From GWE2-42-39 sp942493345 (GTDB lineage: Bacteria; Bacteroidota; Bacteroidia; Bacteroidales; Prolixibacteraceae): a stretch of 64,000 bases of DNA. Below are positions 1-8,598 of the stretch, in pieces; within the stretch, counting starts at the first letter, position 1; every line of letters begins with the position of its first letter. The stretch spans positions 1,488,001 to 1,552,000 of the forward strand of contig OW818695.1 of NCBI GenBank assembly GCA_942493345.1, written 5' to 3'. A program made the translations under genes and the position numbers. The notes beneath the pieces are model-generated. The model saw nothing but the letters and a program-made list of their open reading frames with translations. It had not been told where the DNA came from and did not search any database.

Positions 1-209
1 CATGCATCATACCACCCTTTTTCATAGCAACCATTTATTTGATTTGCAATCTTCTCAATATAACCACGAGTGTTTTTTACTAAAGGCTTATAAACAATCA
101 TCTCACTTCCTGAAATGGTTCCCTCTGCTGGTGGCAACCATACTTTTGGAGCAATTTTGTTTATTTCACCTGAAAGTTTAATTACCTTATTGAGAAATTC
201 TTTGTCCAT
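1..209 (-). CDS. Hypothetical protein, N-terminal part (runs off the left edge)
   Basis: An open frame starts with ATG at 209-207 and stays open to base 1, giving about 69 residues that begin MDKEFLNKVIKLSGEI and include a WLPPAEG segment. I do not recognise the family. The start lies 5 bases after the stop of the DUF5343 reading frame, on the same strand, so the two are probably one transcript. Base composition is AT-rich like the DUF5343 gene and unlike the flippase beyond it. The C-terminus is outside the window, so size and function cannot be judged. Confidence 0.5.
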   Translation of the reverse strand, partial: MDKEFLNKVIKLSGEINKIAPKVWLPPAEGTISGSEMIVYKPLVKNTRGYIEKIANQINGCYEKGWYDA

Positions 210-214
210 TTATT

Positions 215-910
215 TTACCTGTTATATATATGTTTTCCCATTGCTTCAAATATTTTCTCTATTTGGTCTGGTGTTGCATCAGATGATATATGAACCTGAA
301 TATTAACATTTAGACTGGGAAGGTCGGATTGTTGTCTTGATTGGGGTTGAGAATGAGTTTGTTGTTTTTCTTCTTTTTCTTTCTCTTTTACTTTGGCGGG
401 TTCTGTTACTGAATTTGACGATGGTTTTATGATTTTGTCATTACTCGTTTTTTTCGTTGTTTTTGGTTTTGACTCAGCATTTGTTAAAGTGTCTGCTTCC
501 ATTAAGGTGTAATAAAATGCGACCATTCTATTTGCCCCATTTTCACCAACTCCGGTGTGATTCATAAACCAAGATTTCACTTTATTTCTGTCAGAGTCTG
601 GTGATGGAAAAGCATCAAGTAATTACTGTGGATAATTATTTTGAATCAATTGATTACATAAATCTTTATACTGATTGTCATCTCTATATTTTCTCGCCAT
701 ATCTTGGTCAACGTTACCATTTTCGTCAATAAGACCAATAATTTTGAGAGGTCCCATAATATTTGCTCTGGCGGAAGCTTCAGTCATTACGAGTATTGAT
801 GCAAGATAGTTTGTGGTCACTGTCCCAGGAATACTCTTCTTAAACTGAGCTCTCAATGTTTTCCAGTGGCTAACTGGAATGTTCGGGAATGTTTTATAAT
901 CTTTTTCCAT
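215..910 (-). pseudogene. DUF5343 family gene interrupted by an in-frame TAA
   Basis: Codons from ATG at 910 encode 95 residues with the DUF5343 pattern: a W-x-x-LR-x-QF motif, then TNYLAS, a SARANI helix and GLID followed by YRDD. A TAA at 625-623 ends this after NNYPQ. The same frame continues immediately as LLDAFPSPDSDRNKVKSWF, with the MNHTGVGENGANRM segment typical of the rest of the family, then a charged K/E/Q-rich low-complexity linker and a C-terminal tail ending at 215. No shift of frame is needed, so one base change in one codon explains the break. Function of DUF5343 is not known. Either a nonsense pseudogene, a readthrough product, or a sequencing error; a truncated 95-residue protein could still be made. 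AT-rich, looks accessory. Confidence 0.7.
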
Positions 911-1225
911 AAATTAAAGGTTTTAAGTTTTGTATTTACTATGTGTGCTAACTTGTTTTTACATACACCTATTTCCCTTTTCGGGTTTATTTAATCTGCC
1001 GGATTTGGGGTTATATATAAAACCTCTAGTTATTCAGGGTTTATATTATTTCTATCAAAGGAAAAGAATATTTACATGTGCTCAAAAAAAACGGGGGTTA
1101 TATTTTGTAAATCATCGGAGGGCAACTGTATGTTTTTTAACCTCTTTTGCGAACCTCTCTTCCCTCGTTTGGGTGTCGCGATTTTTTAATCGCGATTGAA
1201 ACAGGAGATTGAAAATCTCCTCACC
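911..1225. other. Intergenic stretch without a supported gene
   Basis: About 315 bases between the DUF5343 gene start and the flippase stop. Open frames here have no recognisable content. The left part must contain the DUF5343 promoter, but I see no clear TAnnTTTG element. The right end holds two adjacent hairpins, listed separately. Confidence 0.5.
1176..1221. repeat. Two adjacent perfect hairpins downstream of the flippase
   Basis: Bases 1176-1183 (TCGCGATT) pair with 1188-1195 around a TTTT loop, and 1203-1210 (AGGAGATT) pair with 1214-1221 around a 3-base loop. Both arms have 8 perfect pairs and share the GATT/AATC inner end. They sit 5 bases after the flippase stop. The first hairpin met by the flippase transcript has no T-run, so simple intrinsic termination is not clear; a dispersed palindromic repeat element is an alternative. 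Confidence 0.6.
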
Positions 1226-2668
1226 CTATGCTTTGTCGCTGGCAATAACTCCCAACAGGGTTTTCAGGTTGATTAATTTGGTGGCAAAGGCAAATCCCAG
1301 GCTGGCGACAATCATCACCGAATAACCGGCCAGCCAACTGGTAAAATGCAAACTCAGCATACCGGCAACAATGGTAAAGATGATGAATACCCCCAGTTTC
1401 GCAAGAAGTTTGTAGTTGATTTTCAGTTTAAAAACAGAAACGGCGATCAATACCTGGCTCAGGGCCGTAAAACTTTGGGTTACCATGCTCGACCATGCGG
1501 AACCCAGCGATTTCATTTCAGGAATTAAAATGAGATTCAGCCCGATATTGATAATCATCCCGGCAAAAGCCATGATGTTGAGTTGTTTCAGACTGCCGTT
1601 GGCGGTAAGCAGCGTACCAAAAATATAGGTGGTTGAAATGGAAATAAAACTAATCATCAGCAGGCCGAAAATGGGCGACGAAGATTCAATGTTGTCGCGG
1701 TACAGCAACGACATAATTTCATTTTTATAAAAGTTCGATGAAATACCGATGATGATTGCCGGAACAATAATTAGCAGGTACGAAAGTTTCAGCATCTGGG
1801 AAATCTCCTGCTTTTGTTTGAGCATCCGCGCAAAAATAGGCAGCAACAAACCGGAAAAAAGGAAACCAAACATGGTCACTGCTTCGAGGAGGCGGAAGGC
1901 GTTGGCGTAAATTCCGGCCTGTTCTTTTCCGTCGGGCAGCAAACGTTCGATCATCACCGAATCAATGCGGTTGTAGAACGACATCAGCAGGATCAGCAGC
2001 GCGTACGGGTAGCTTTGCCGGAGCAGCACCCGGAAAAAACGCGGGTCGAATTTAATGCGGATTTTACCCGACCGGGCCAGCACTACCCCGAATGAAACCA
2101 GCATGGCTATTGCATAAGCAGCCGTTTGTGCGTACACAAACCATTCGATGCGGAATTCTCCGCCGGTTACGTTGGTAAAAAGCAGGATGCTGCAAATAAC
2201 GATCATCAGGAAACGGTCGAGCACCGACAAAAGGCTGTCGGTACGAAACAGGTGCAACCCGCTGATATTAGACCGCAGGTACAGGGTAAACGAAACCATG
2301 AACTGATTGGCGATCAGGAAAAACAGGATATGAAACTGAAGCTGGTCGTAGCCGACGATCCATGCCAGCAAAAGACAAACAATCGTGTACAGAATTGACA
2401 GCAGAAATTTCAGGCCTACAATATTGCTGAGGTATTTTCGCAACATGTGCCCGTGCTGGGCAATATTCCGATTATTGAAATTGGTCAGCCCCAAGTCGAG
2501 CAGAATATTCAGGATCATCGAGAAGCTGAGCAGCGAACCGTACAATCCGTAGGCGGCAGCGCCAACCGCATTTTGAACAGGGATGTCGATACCGAAGATC
2601 CAGAAAGGCTTGATTAAAACATTCAGGAAAATCAGCAGAATGAGATTGGTGACAAACTTCCGTTTCAA
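1226..2668 (-). CDS. Oligosaccharide flippase (Wzx-like, MOP superfamily)
   Basis: 480 residues, almost entirely hydrophobic helices (12-14 predicted by eye) joined by short charged loops, starting MKRKFVTNLILLIFLN. The N-terminal pattern with GAAAYGLYGSLLSFSMILNILLDLGLTNFNNRNIA is typical of polysaccharide biosynthesis (Polysacc_synt) transporters that flip undecaprenyl-linked glycan repeats to the periplasmic face. Full length for the family. It is divergently transcribed from a GT4 glycosyltransferase over a 101-base region with back-to-back promoters, so a common role in surface glycan assembly is inferred. The glycan is unknown. A teichuronic/O-antigen or MATE-type exporter is the alternative. 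Confidence 0.85.
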   Translation of the reverse strand: MKRKFVTNLILLIFLNVLIKPFWIFGIDIPVQNAVGAAAYGLYGSLLSFSMILNILLDLGLTNFNNRNIAQHGHMLRKYLSNIVGLKFLLSILYTIVCLLLAWIVGYDQLQFHILFFLIANQFMVSFTLYLRSNISGLHLFRTDSLLSVLDRFLMIVICSILLFTNVTGGEFRIEWFVYAQTAAYAIAMLVSFGVVLARSGKIRIKFDPRFFRVLLRQSYPYALLILLMSFYNRIDSVMIERLLPDGKEQAGIYANAFRLLEAVTMFGFLFSGLLLPIFARMLKQKQEISQMLKLSYLLIIVPAIIIGISSNFYKNEIMSLLYRDNIESSSPIFGLLMISFISISTTYIFGTLLTANGSLKQLNIMAFAGMIINIGLNLILIPEMKSLGSAWSSMVTQSFTALSQVLIAVSVFKLKINYKLLAKLGVFIIFTIVAGMLSLHFTSWLAGYSVMIVASLGFAFATKLINLKTLLGVIASDKA

Positions 2669-2701
2669 GGCCTGGCCGTTGCTTTATATTTAATTAATGT
2701 T

Positions 2702-2745
2702 GTCCAAATGTAGCACTTTTTTATTCAGACTTTGTACATTTGGAC
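2702..2745. promoter_or_regulatory. Divergent promoter region made of an 11-bp perfect inverted repeat
   Basis: GTCCAAATGTA (2702-2712) and TACATTTGGAC (2735-2745) are exact inverted copies 22 bases apart. Each arm contains TACATTTG, a perfect Bacteroidota -7 element TAnnTTTG: 2735-2742 reading toward the GT4 gene (start 2770) and 2712-2705 reading toward the flippase (start 2668). No clear -33 TTTG is seen for either. The symmetry could also be an operator controlling both promoters. Confidence 0.65.
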
Positions 2746-2769
2746 TAAATCATCAACGCGCACAGGTCT

Positions 2770-3927
2770 ATGAATATTGCTGTCAATACCCGTTTGTTGC
2801 AGAAAGGAAAACTGGAAGGAATCGGCTTTTTTACCAGGGAAACGCTTGTGCGCATCACCCGCTCCCATCCGGAACACCAGTTCATCTTTATTTTTGACCG
2901 GCCTTACGACGATGAATTTATTTTTTCCGACAATATTACCCCGGTGGTCGTTTCGCCACCTACGCGCCACCCGCTGCTTTGGCTGATCTGGTTCGAATTG
3001 CGGATTCCTTTTATCCTGAAAAAATACAAGGCCGACCTGTTTTTTTCGCCCGACGGTTATTTGTCGCTGAATACCAAAGTACCGCAAATAGCGGCTATCC
3101 ACGATCTCAACTTTGTACACCGCCCAAGCGATTTGCCCTGGCTGAAGTCGAAGTATTACAACTTCTTTTTCCCGCGTTTTGCCCGACGCGCCCGGCGGAT
3201 TATCACGGTTTCGAATTATTCGAAAGACGACATTGTACGTTCGTATAAGATTGACGCTGGGAAAATCGACGTGGCATACAACGGTATCAACACGCTGTAC
3301 ACGCCGGTTCCGGAAGATGAGAAACGGGCCGTCAGGCAAAAATACACCGACGGATGCGAGTACTTTTTGTTTATCGGTTCGCTGCACCCGCGTAAAAATA
3401 TTTGCGGATTGCTGCGCGCGTACGATGCGTTCCGTAATTCCGCCAGAACCAATACGAAATTGGTGATTGCCGGTGGCGAACTATTTAAAACCGGCGACAT
3501 TGAAAAAACCTTTCGCAGGATGCAGCACAAAAGCGACGTTATTTTTACCGGACATATTTCTTCGGAAGAGCTGCATCTCGTTCTGGGCGCCGCCCTTTGC
3601 CTGACATTTGTCCCGTTTTTCGAAGGTTTTGGCATTCCCGTGGTGGAGGCGATGAGCGCCGGGGTGCCGGTCATCAGTTCGAACACCACTTCGCTGCCCG
3701 AAGTGGGCGGCGATGCAGTTTTGTATGCCGATCCGTCTTTCCCTGAAGAAATCAAAGAGGCGATGGTCCGCATTGTGCAGGACGAAAATCTGCGTGCCGG
3801 ACTGATTGAAAAAGGGTTCCGGCAGAAAGAAAAATTCAGTTGGGACAAAACGGCAGAAGTGGTTTGGGGGGCGATAGAAAAGGAAAGCCCCATCCCCAAC
3901 CCTTCCCCAAAGGGAAAGGGCGATTAG
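2770..3927 (+). CDS. Glycosyltransferase family 4 (GT-B fold)
   Basis: 385 residues. Residues about 1-165 form the acceptor-binding half; 185-350 are the Glycos_transf_1 half with FIGSLHPRKN, FVPFFEGFGIPVVEAMSAG (E-x7-E retaining-type motif) and TSLPEVGGDAVLYADP. It transfers a nucleotide-activated sugar to a lipid- or glycan-bound acceptor at the cytoplasmic face; the sugar cannot be told. The last 13 residues (SPIPNPSPKGKGD) are not family sequence: they are the translation of the left arm of a palindromic repeat (3884-4010) that supplies the stop codon, so the original C-terminus was probably replaced when the repeat inserted. Paired with the divergent flippase. Confidence 0.88.
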   Translation: MNIAVNTRLLQKGKLEGIGFFTRETLVRITRSHPEHQFIFIFDRPYDDEFIFSDNITPVVVSPPTRHPLLWLIWFELRIPFILKKYKADLFFSPDGYLSLNTKVPQIAAIHDLNFVHRPSDLPWLKSKYYNFFFPRFARRARRIITVSNYSKDDIVRSYKIDAGKIDVAYNGINTLYTPVPEDEKRAVRQKYTDGCEYFLFIGSLHPRKNICGLLRAYDAFRNSARTNTKLVIAGGELFKTGDIEKTFRRMQHKSDVIFTGHISSEELHLVLGAALCLTFVPFFEGFGIPVVEAMSAGVPVISSNTTSLPEVGGDAVLYADPSFPEEIKEAMVRIVQDENLRAGLIEKGFRQKEKFSWDKTAEVVWGAIEKESPIPNPSPKGKGD

Positions 3928-4010
3928 CCTGTGATTAAACAATTTATGAAAAACACTGAATCAATGCACCTAATCTTTCCCCCTTTGGGGGAATAAGAAG
4001 GGGGCTTTAG
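3884..4010. repeat. REP-like imperfect inverted repeat between GT4 gene and rnhB
   Basis: The left arm 3884-3927 starts AAAGCCCCATCCCCAAC and ends GATTAG; the right arm 3970-4010 is its imperfect reverse complement, running CTAATC to GGGGGCTTTAG. Each arm also contains a small inner palindrome of the type CCCCAAAGGG. Arms are 41-44 bases and about 42 bases apart. C- and G-runs stand out from the neighbourhood. The left arm provides the last codons and stop of the GT4 gene, and the right arm ends 10 bases before the rnhB start. Confidence 0.75.
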
Positions 4011-4020
4011 TATTAATACA

Positions 4021-4629
4021 TTGAAAAACAAACTTTTACCATATCTCGAAGGAAACCGCATCGAGGCTGGCTGCGACGAAGCAGGCCGCGGGTGCCTGGC
4101 CGGGCCGGTGTTTGCGGCAGCGGTTATTTTGCCTCCCGATTTTGAAAGCGATTTACTGAACGACTCGAAGCAACTGACCGAAAAACAACGTTATCGGCTT
4201 CGTCCGGTTATCGAGAAAGAGGCGCTTGCTTTTGCCGTGGGCATTGTTAGCAACGAAGAAATCGACCAGATTAATATTCTGAATGCCTCGTTTCTGGCGA
4301 TGCACCGTGCTGTTTCAGCTTTAAAAATAAAACCTGCCCATTTGCTGATCGACGGGAACCGGTTCAAAAAATATCCCGAAATCGGGCATACCTGCGTGGT
4401 GAAAGGCGATGGGAAATATTATTCAATTGCTGCCGCGTCGGTGCTTGCAAAAACCTATCGCGACGATTTTATGAACCGCATCGACGAAGAATTTCCACAT
4501 TATCAGTGGAAGAAAAACAAAGGCTACCCAACACAGGTACACCGCAATGCGATTCAGGCACACGGTATTTGCAGCTATCACCGGAAAACGTTCCGCCTGC
4601 TGCCCGACCAGTTGAAACTCGAATTTTAA
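4021..4629 (+). CDS. rnhB: Ribonuclease HII
   Basis: 202 residues, normal RNase HII length. It cleaves the RNA strand of RNA-DNA hybrids and single ribonucleotides in DNA. The active-site motif CDEAGRGCLAGPVFAAAV carries the acidic pair D19-E20; LLIDGNRF near residue 110 supplies a further Asp, and KGDGKYYSIAAASVLAKTYRD is the conserved C-terminal signature. The start is TTG at 4021; there is no in-frame ATG upstream within the repeat, and this start places the motif at the usual distance from the N-terminus. The gene follows directly on a REP-like repeat, so its expression may depend on reading through that hairpin or on a promoter I cannot see. Confidence 0.95.
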   Translation: MKNKLLPYLEGNRIEAGCDEAGRGCLAGPVFAAAVILPPDFESDLLNDSKQLTEKQRYRLRPVIEKEALAFAVGIVSNEEIDQINILNASFLAMHRAVSALKIKPAHLLIDGNRFKKYPEIGHTCVVKGDGKYYSIAAASVLAKTYRDDFMNRIDEEFPHYQWKKNKGYPTQVHRNAIQAHGICSYHRKTFRLLPDQLKLEF

Positions 4630-4660
4630 GGTTTGCCCCATCCAATCTCCCCTCACCCCT

Positions 4661-4685
4661 GTCATTCTGGCGCAGGCCGGAATCT
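4661..4685. repeat. Short palindromic repeat resembling the GTCATTCCGGC...GCCGGAAT type
   Basis: GTCATTCTGGCGCAGGCCGG followed by AATCT. ATTC-T-GGC pairs with GCC-G-GAAT around a 4-base loop. It looks like the short dispersed palindrome seen in many bacterial genomes. It lies in the 215-base convergent spacer between rnhB and the hybrid kinase gene. Confidence 0.4.
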
Positions 4686-4844
4686 CATGACAACAATGGA
4701 TTTCTGGTTTTAGAGAGCCCGCGTAAGGCTGTTAGATGGTTCCTGTTTCATTCTAAGCATGGCAAAACAGCCAACATATCGGGTATTCTTTTTTCCCGAG
4801 AGACATTACTTTAAAAGAATGCGTTAAAAACCGCAACACCCTGT

Positions 4845-7160
4845 TTATAAAAAAGCGGAAATTGTTTGCTGAAGCTTTTGTTTCTCAATTGGCTTTGAAA
4901 TATAGGCCACACAGCCTGCTCGAAGACATTTGGTTTCGTCGCCTGCCATGGCATGGGCCGTTTGAGCCACAACCGGAATATCGGGATAAAGTTTCAGAAT
5001 TTCGCGGGTCGCTGCGTAACCATCCATTCCCGGCATTTGGATATCCATTAAAATGAGGTCGATTTTTTCAGCCCAATTGCAAATATCAATTGCCTCACTG
5101 CCCGATTCGGCAGTAATTATTTTCGCATCGCAGTCGCATAATATTTCATTCATGTACGTCAGCACATCTTTATTATCGTCGACAACAAGAATATTTTTTC
5201 CGGGCCATTTAATCGTTTCTGTTTTCAGCTCAGGCGCTTTCACAACCGGCTTCTCCGAAAACTCAAGTTTCAGTTTAAAATAGAAAATACTGCCAACCCC
5301 TTTCTCCGACTCCAGCCAAATTTTTCCGCCCATTAAATGAGTCAGTTTGTTGCAAATGGCAAGGCCCAGTCCGGTTCCTCCATATTGGCGGGTCATGGTA
5401 TCATCTTCCTGACGGAAAGGTTCGAATATAATTTTTTGTTTTTCCGGAAGTATCCCGATACCGGTATCTTTTACAAAGAACAAAAAGTCTTTTCCTGAAA
5501 AACGATACCCGAATTCGATATGGCCAACACTGGTAAATTTTATTGCATTACTAAGCAGATTGTTGAACAGTTGTGCAAGCCGGAAGCGGTCGGCAACAAT
5601 AAACGATTGTTCCCGTTTCAAATCTTTTTGTAAATACAGTTTTACATCCCTGTCTGCATGGTTATTCATTTCATTACTGAAAATCTGAAAGATTTCATCC
5701 AACAGATCGTTCAGGTTAACATGTTCCCGGTAGATTTTCAACTGGTCGCTTTCAATTTTCGCAATGTCGATAATGTCGGAAATAAGGGAAAGGAGTTGCT
5801 GCGAGTTGCGTTCAATGATGTCGGAATACATTTTCCGTTTATTATCGAGTACATCGGGATTTGAAAGCAACTTCGAAAAACCGATGATCCCGTTTAGCGG
5901 AGTCCTTATTTCGTGCGACATATTGGCCAAAAACGCCGATTTCAACCGGTCGCTTTCTTCGGCTTTCAGCCGGGCCTGAATAAGTTCTTTTTCAATTTTT
6001 TTCAATTTTGTAATGTCCCTGTTGATGCTCAGGATGCCATCAATTCTCCCCTTTTCATCTTTTAGCAAAGTGAGCTTGCTGTACATATACAGGTAATGCC
6101 CCTTTTTATGCCTGACCCGGTACTCGTAGGCAGCGCGCCCTGTTTCCTTTACCTCCTTCATCGCCTCCATGTGTTTCGACTGATCATCTGCATGAAGGTG
6201 ATCCAGATGGGAAGAAGATAAATATTCTTCGCGATCCATGCCCAGGCTTTGAAAAAAATGGCTGTTCCCATAAGTCAGCTTGTCGTCCAGATCAAATACC
6301 CCGATGCGATCGTTGGCCGACTCAATCAGGGTTTGGTGCTTGAGTTCGCTTTTTATCAATTTTTTTTCTGCCAGCACTTCCTTGCTTATATCCATCATCA
6401 CCCCGTAAATCTGAGTCACTTTATTGTTCCTGTCCCTGATTAACTGTGCGCGTTCCCTGACCCAGAATGTTTCCTTCAACTCATTGGTCAGACGGTATTC
6501 CGTAACAATCAGATTTTTTTCTTCCTGCAAATCGGAATGGGAGTGATTGAATTTCAAAAGGTCTTCGGTATGAATATATTTTCGCAGACCAATGAAACTT
6601 TCATCAAAATCTTCCGGCCGGATATGGAATAAATTCTCAAATTGTTTGCTGAAATAAACGTTGGGTTCCAACTCCTGAAGATTGACATGAAAAACCGCTA
6701 CGGGCAGGTTTTCAATCAGCTTTGAGTATTTTATTTCCGAATCGGCCAGCTTTTTCTCGGTAGTTCGCAGGGTCGAAACATCATCGAAGAGCAGAAAAAT
6801 AAATACACTATTCTCTATTTCCCATCGTTTTGCAACAATCCAAACCCAAAAGAACTGCCCGTTTTCATTTTTAAACCGTTTCTCGGTTTTTAGCATTTCC
6901 TTCTCTCCTGTGACTAATTGCTGAAGCTGGTTTCTGCACGAAGTCCAATCTTCAGGACAAATAAATTCCAAAAACGAATCTCCTTTTTCAAACTTTCCGG
7001 AATTCAGATACAATCCGGTAAAGAATTGGGTGCAGGCATATACTTTAAAATTTTGATCGATCAGTACAACAGCTTTCTCCAAGTTGTTAAAGAAGTCAAG
7101 TTTTTCCTTAATGATTAATTCTATTTCAGCAGTATCCTTCATTTTATTGGTATCCCTCAT
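4845..7160 (-). CDS. PAS-domain hybrid sensor histidine kinase / response regulator
   Basis: 771 residues with no transmembrane segment, so a cytoplasmic sensor. Three PAS/PAC units lie at about 15-135, 145-265 and 275-390, then HisKA with LANMSHEIRTPLNGIIGF (phospho-acceptor H416), HATPase_c with NNLLSNAIKF, DTGIGI and GGTGLGLAI (535-635), and a C-terminal receiver (655-771) with acidic pocket VVDDN, phospho-acceptor D706 in LILMDIQMPGMDG, and K756. All catalytic residues are present. There is no output domain, so a phosphorelay to a separate protein is likely. No partner gene adjoins; the gene is divergent from kbl. Signal unknown. Start at 7160; an internal ATG at codon 7 is also possible. 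Confidence 0.92.
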   Translation of the reverse strand: MRDTNKMKDTAEIELIIKEKLDFFNNLEKAVVLIDQNFKVYACTQFFTGLYLNSGKFEKGDSFLEFICPEDWTSCRNQLQQLVTGEKEMLKTEKRFKNENGQFFWVWIVAKRWEIENSVFIFLLFDDVSTLRTTEKKLADSEIKYSKLIENLPVAVFHVNLQELEPNVYFSKQFENLFHIRPEDFDESFIGLRKYIHTEDLLKFNHSHSDLQEEKNLIVTEYRLTNELKETFWVRERAQLIRDRNNKVTQIYGVMMDISKEVLAEKKLIKSELKHQTLIESANDRIGVFDLDDKLTYGNSHFFQSLGMDREEYLSSSHLDHLHADDQSKHMEAMKEVKETGRAAYEYRVRHKKGHYLYMYSKLTLLKDEKGRIDGILSINRDITKLKKIEKELIQARLKAEESDRLKSAFLANMSHEIRTPLNGIIGFSKLLSNPDVLDNKRKMYSDIIERNSQQLLSLISDIIDIAKIESDQLKIYREHVNLNDLLDEIFQIFSNEMNNHADRDVKLYLQKDLKREQSFIVADRFRLAQLFNNLLSNAIKFTSVGHIEFGYRFSGKDFLFFVKDTGIGILPEKQKIIFEPFRQEDDTMTRQYGGTGLGLAICNKLTHLMGGKIWLESEKGVGSIFYFKLKLEFSEKPVVKAPELKTETIKWPGKNILVVDDNKDVLTYMNEILCDCDAKIITAESGSEAIDICNWAEKIDLILMDIQMPGMDGYAATREILKLYPDIPVVAQTAHAMAGDETKCLRAGCVAYISKPIEKQKLQQTISAFL

Positions 7161-7388
7161 TTTTGCCCTTTCAATTTACCACAATATTTAATCATTATCA
7201 ATAGTTGAAAATCAGGCAGATAATCTATTCAACCTATGGATCAAAAAACGCTGTCCTTTTCACAGGAAACACAGGGAATACAGGAAAATTTATCTTCCAT
7301 GAAATTAATTTCTTATAAACTTCTGGCATTTGTCACTTTTTCGCGACTCCCTTTTTCTTAATTTGCAGGAGAATAAAACCATTCAGCC

Positions 7389-8579
7389 ATGTACGGAAAA
7401 ATGAAAGACGATTTGCAGCAAACCCTCGCCGGACTGAAGGAACAGGGGCTTTATAAAACCGAACGGATTATCACCTCATCGCAGAGTTCACAAATTTCGG
7501 TGTCGACCGGACAATCCGTGCTTAATTTTTGCGCCAATAATTATCTGGGGCTGGCCAACCACCCGGAAGTGGTAAAAGCAGCGCAGGACGCGATGGAACA
7601 ATGGGGTTTCGGGCTTTCGTCGGTGCGGTTTATCTGCGGCACACAACAAATTCACAAAGAACTGGAACGAAAAACATCGGAATTTCTGGGAACCGAAGAT
7701 ACCATTCTGTATTGTGCGGCATTCGATGCCAACGGTGGTGTTTTCGAACCCTTGCTGGGCGACGACAGCGTGATTATTTCCGACGAACTGAACCATGCTT
7801 CCATCATCGACGGGGTGCGCCTGTGCAAAGCGCAACGCCTCCGGTACAAACATTCCGACATGAACGAGCTGGAACAATGCCTGAAAGAATCGCAAAATCA
7901 GAAATACCGGCTTATCGCCACCGATGGCGTTTTTTCGATGGACGGCGACCTGGCCCGGCTTCCTGAGATTGTTGAACTGGCTGAAAAGTACGATGCGCTG
8001 GTAATGGTCGACGATTCGCATGCCACAGGCTACATTGGCCCGACGGGTCGCGGCACAGCCGAACATTTTGGACTGACGGGTAAAATCGATATCATCACGA
8101 CCACGTTCGGCAAAGCGCTGGGAGGTGGAAATGGTGGCTGTACTTCGGGCCGAAAAGAAATTATTGAAATGCTGCGCCAGCGCTCGCGCCCGTATCTTTT
8201 CTCGAACACACTGGCTCCGGCAACGGTTGGCGCAACGCTGAAAGTTCTCGATATGCTGAACCGGTCAGCCGAGCTTCAGAACCGCACCCTAACCAATGCC
8301 CGTTATTTCCGAAGCAAAATGGAAACGGCCGGGTTCGACCTCGTGAAAGGCACAACAGCGATTGTTCCGGTGATGATTTACGATGCCCCGCTGGCTGTTA
8401 AATTTGCCGATGAATTGCTGAACGAAGGAATTTACGTAATTGGTTTTGTTTTTCCGGTGGTTCCCAAAGGAAGAGCCCGCATCCGGGTACAACTGTCGGC
8501 AGCCCACACAACAGCACAAATCGACCGGGCTGTTGAGGCGTTTGTAAAAGTTGGGAGAAAATTGGGGATTATCAGCTAA
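7389..8579 (+). CDS. kbl: Glycine C-acetyltransferase (2-amino-3-ketobutyrate CoA ligase)
   Basis: 396 residues, full length for the alpha-oxoamine synthase family (PLP fold type I). Kbl converts 2-amino-3-oxobutyrate and CoA to glycine and acetyl-CoA in threonine breakdown. Visible signatures: NFCANNYLGLANHPEV near the N-terminus, SVRFICGTQQIHKELE, the VMVDDSHATGYIGPTGRG segment with cofactor-contacting Asp and His, and TTTFGKALGGGNGG with the PLP lysine at K242. The start ATG follows a Bacteroidota-like leader. Threonine dehydrogenase is not adjacent. The closely related 8-amino-7-oxononanoate and serine palmitoyl transferases are less likely because the N-terminal motif and GTQQIHK fit Kbl. 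Confidence 0.93.
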   Translation: MYGKMKDDLQQTLAGLKEQGLYKTERIITSSQSSQISVSTGQSVLNFCANNYLGLANHPEVVKAAQDAMEQWGFGLSSVRFICGTQQIHKELERKTSEFLGTEDTILYCAAFDANGGVFEPLLGDDSVIISDELNHASIIDGVRLCKAQRLRYKHSDMNELEQCLKESQNQKYRLIATDGVFSMDGDLARLPEIVELAEKYDALVMVDDSHATGYIGPTGRGTAEHFGLTGKIDIITTTFGKALGGGNGGCTSGRKEIIEMLRQRSRPYLFSNTLAPATVGATLKVLDMLNRSAELQNRTLTNARYFRSKMETAGFDLVKGTTAIVPVMIYDAPLAVKFADELLNEGIYVIGFVFPVVPKGRARIRVQLSAAHTTAQIDRAVEAFVKVGRKLGIIS

Positions 8580-8598
8580 GTTTTTTCGTACTAAAATT

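Noticed and set aside
930..1199. Plus-strand open frame of 89 codons
   Set aside because: Low-complexity translation without family features; it crosses the hairpin repeats and lies in the upstream region of the DUF5343 gene.
3216..3899. 227-codon open frame antisense to the GT4 gene
   Set aside because: Shadow of a clear glycosyltransferase; composition Ser/Ile-rich from codon complement.
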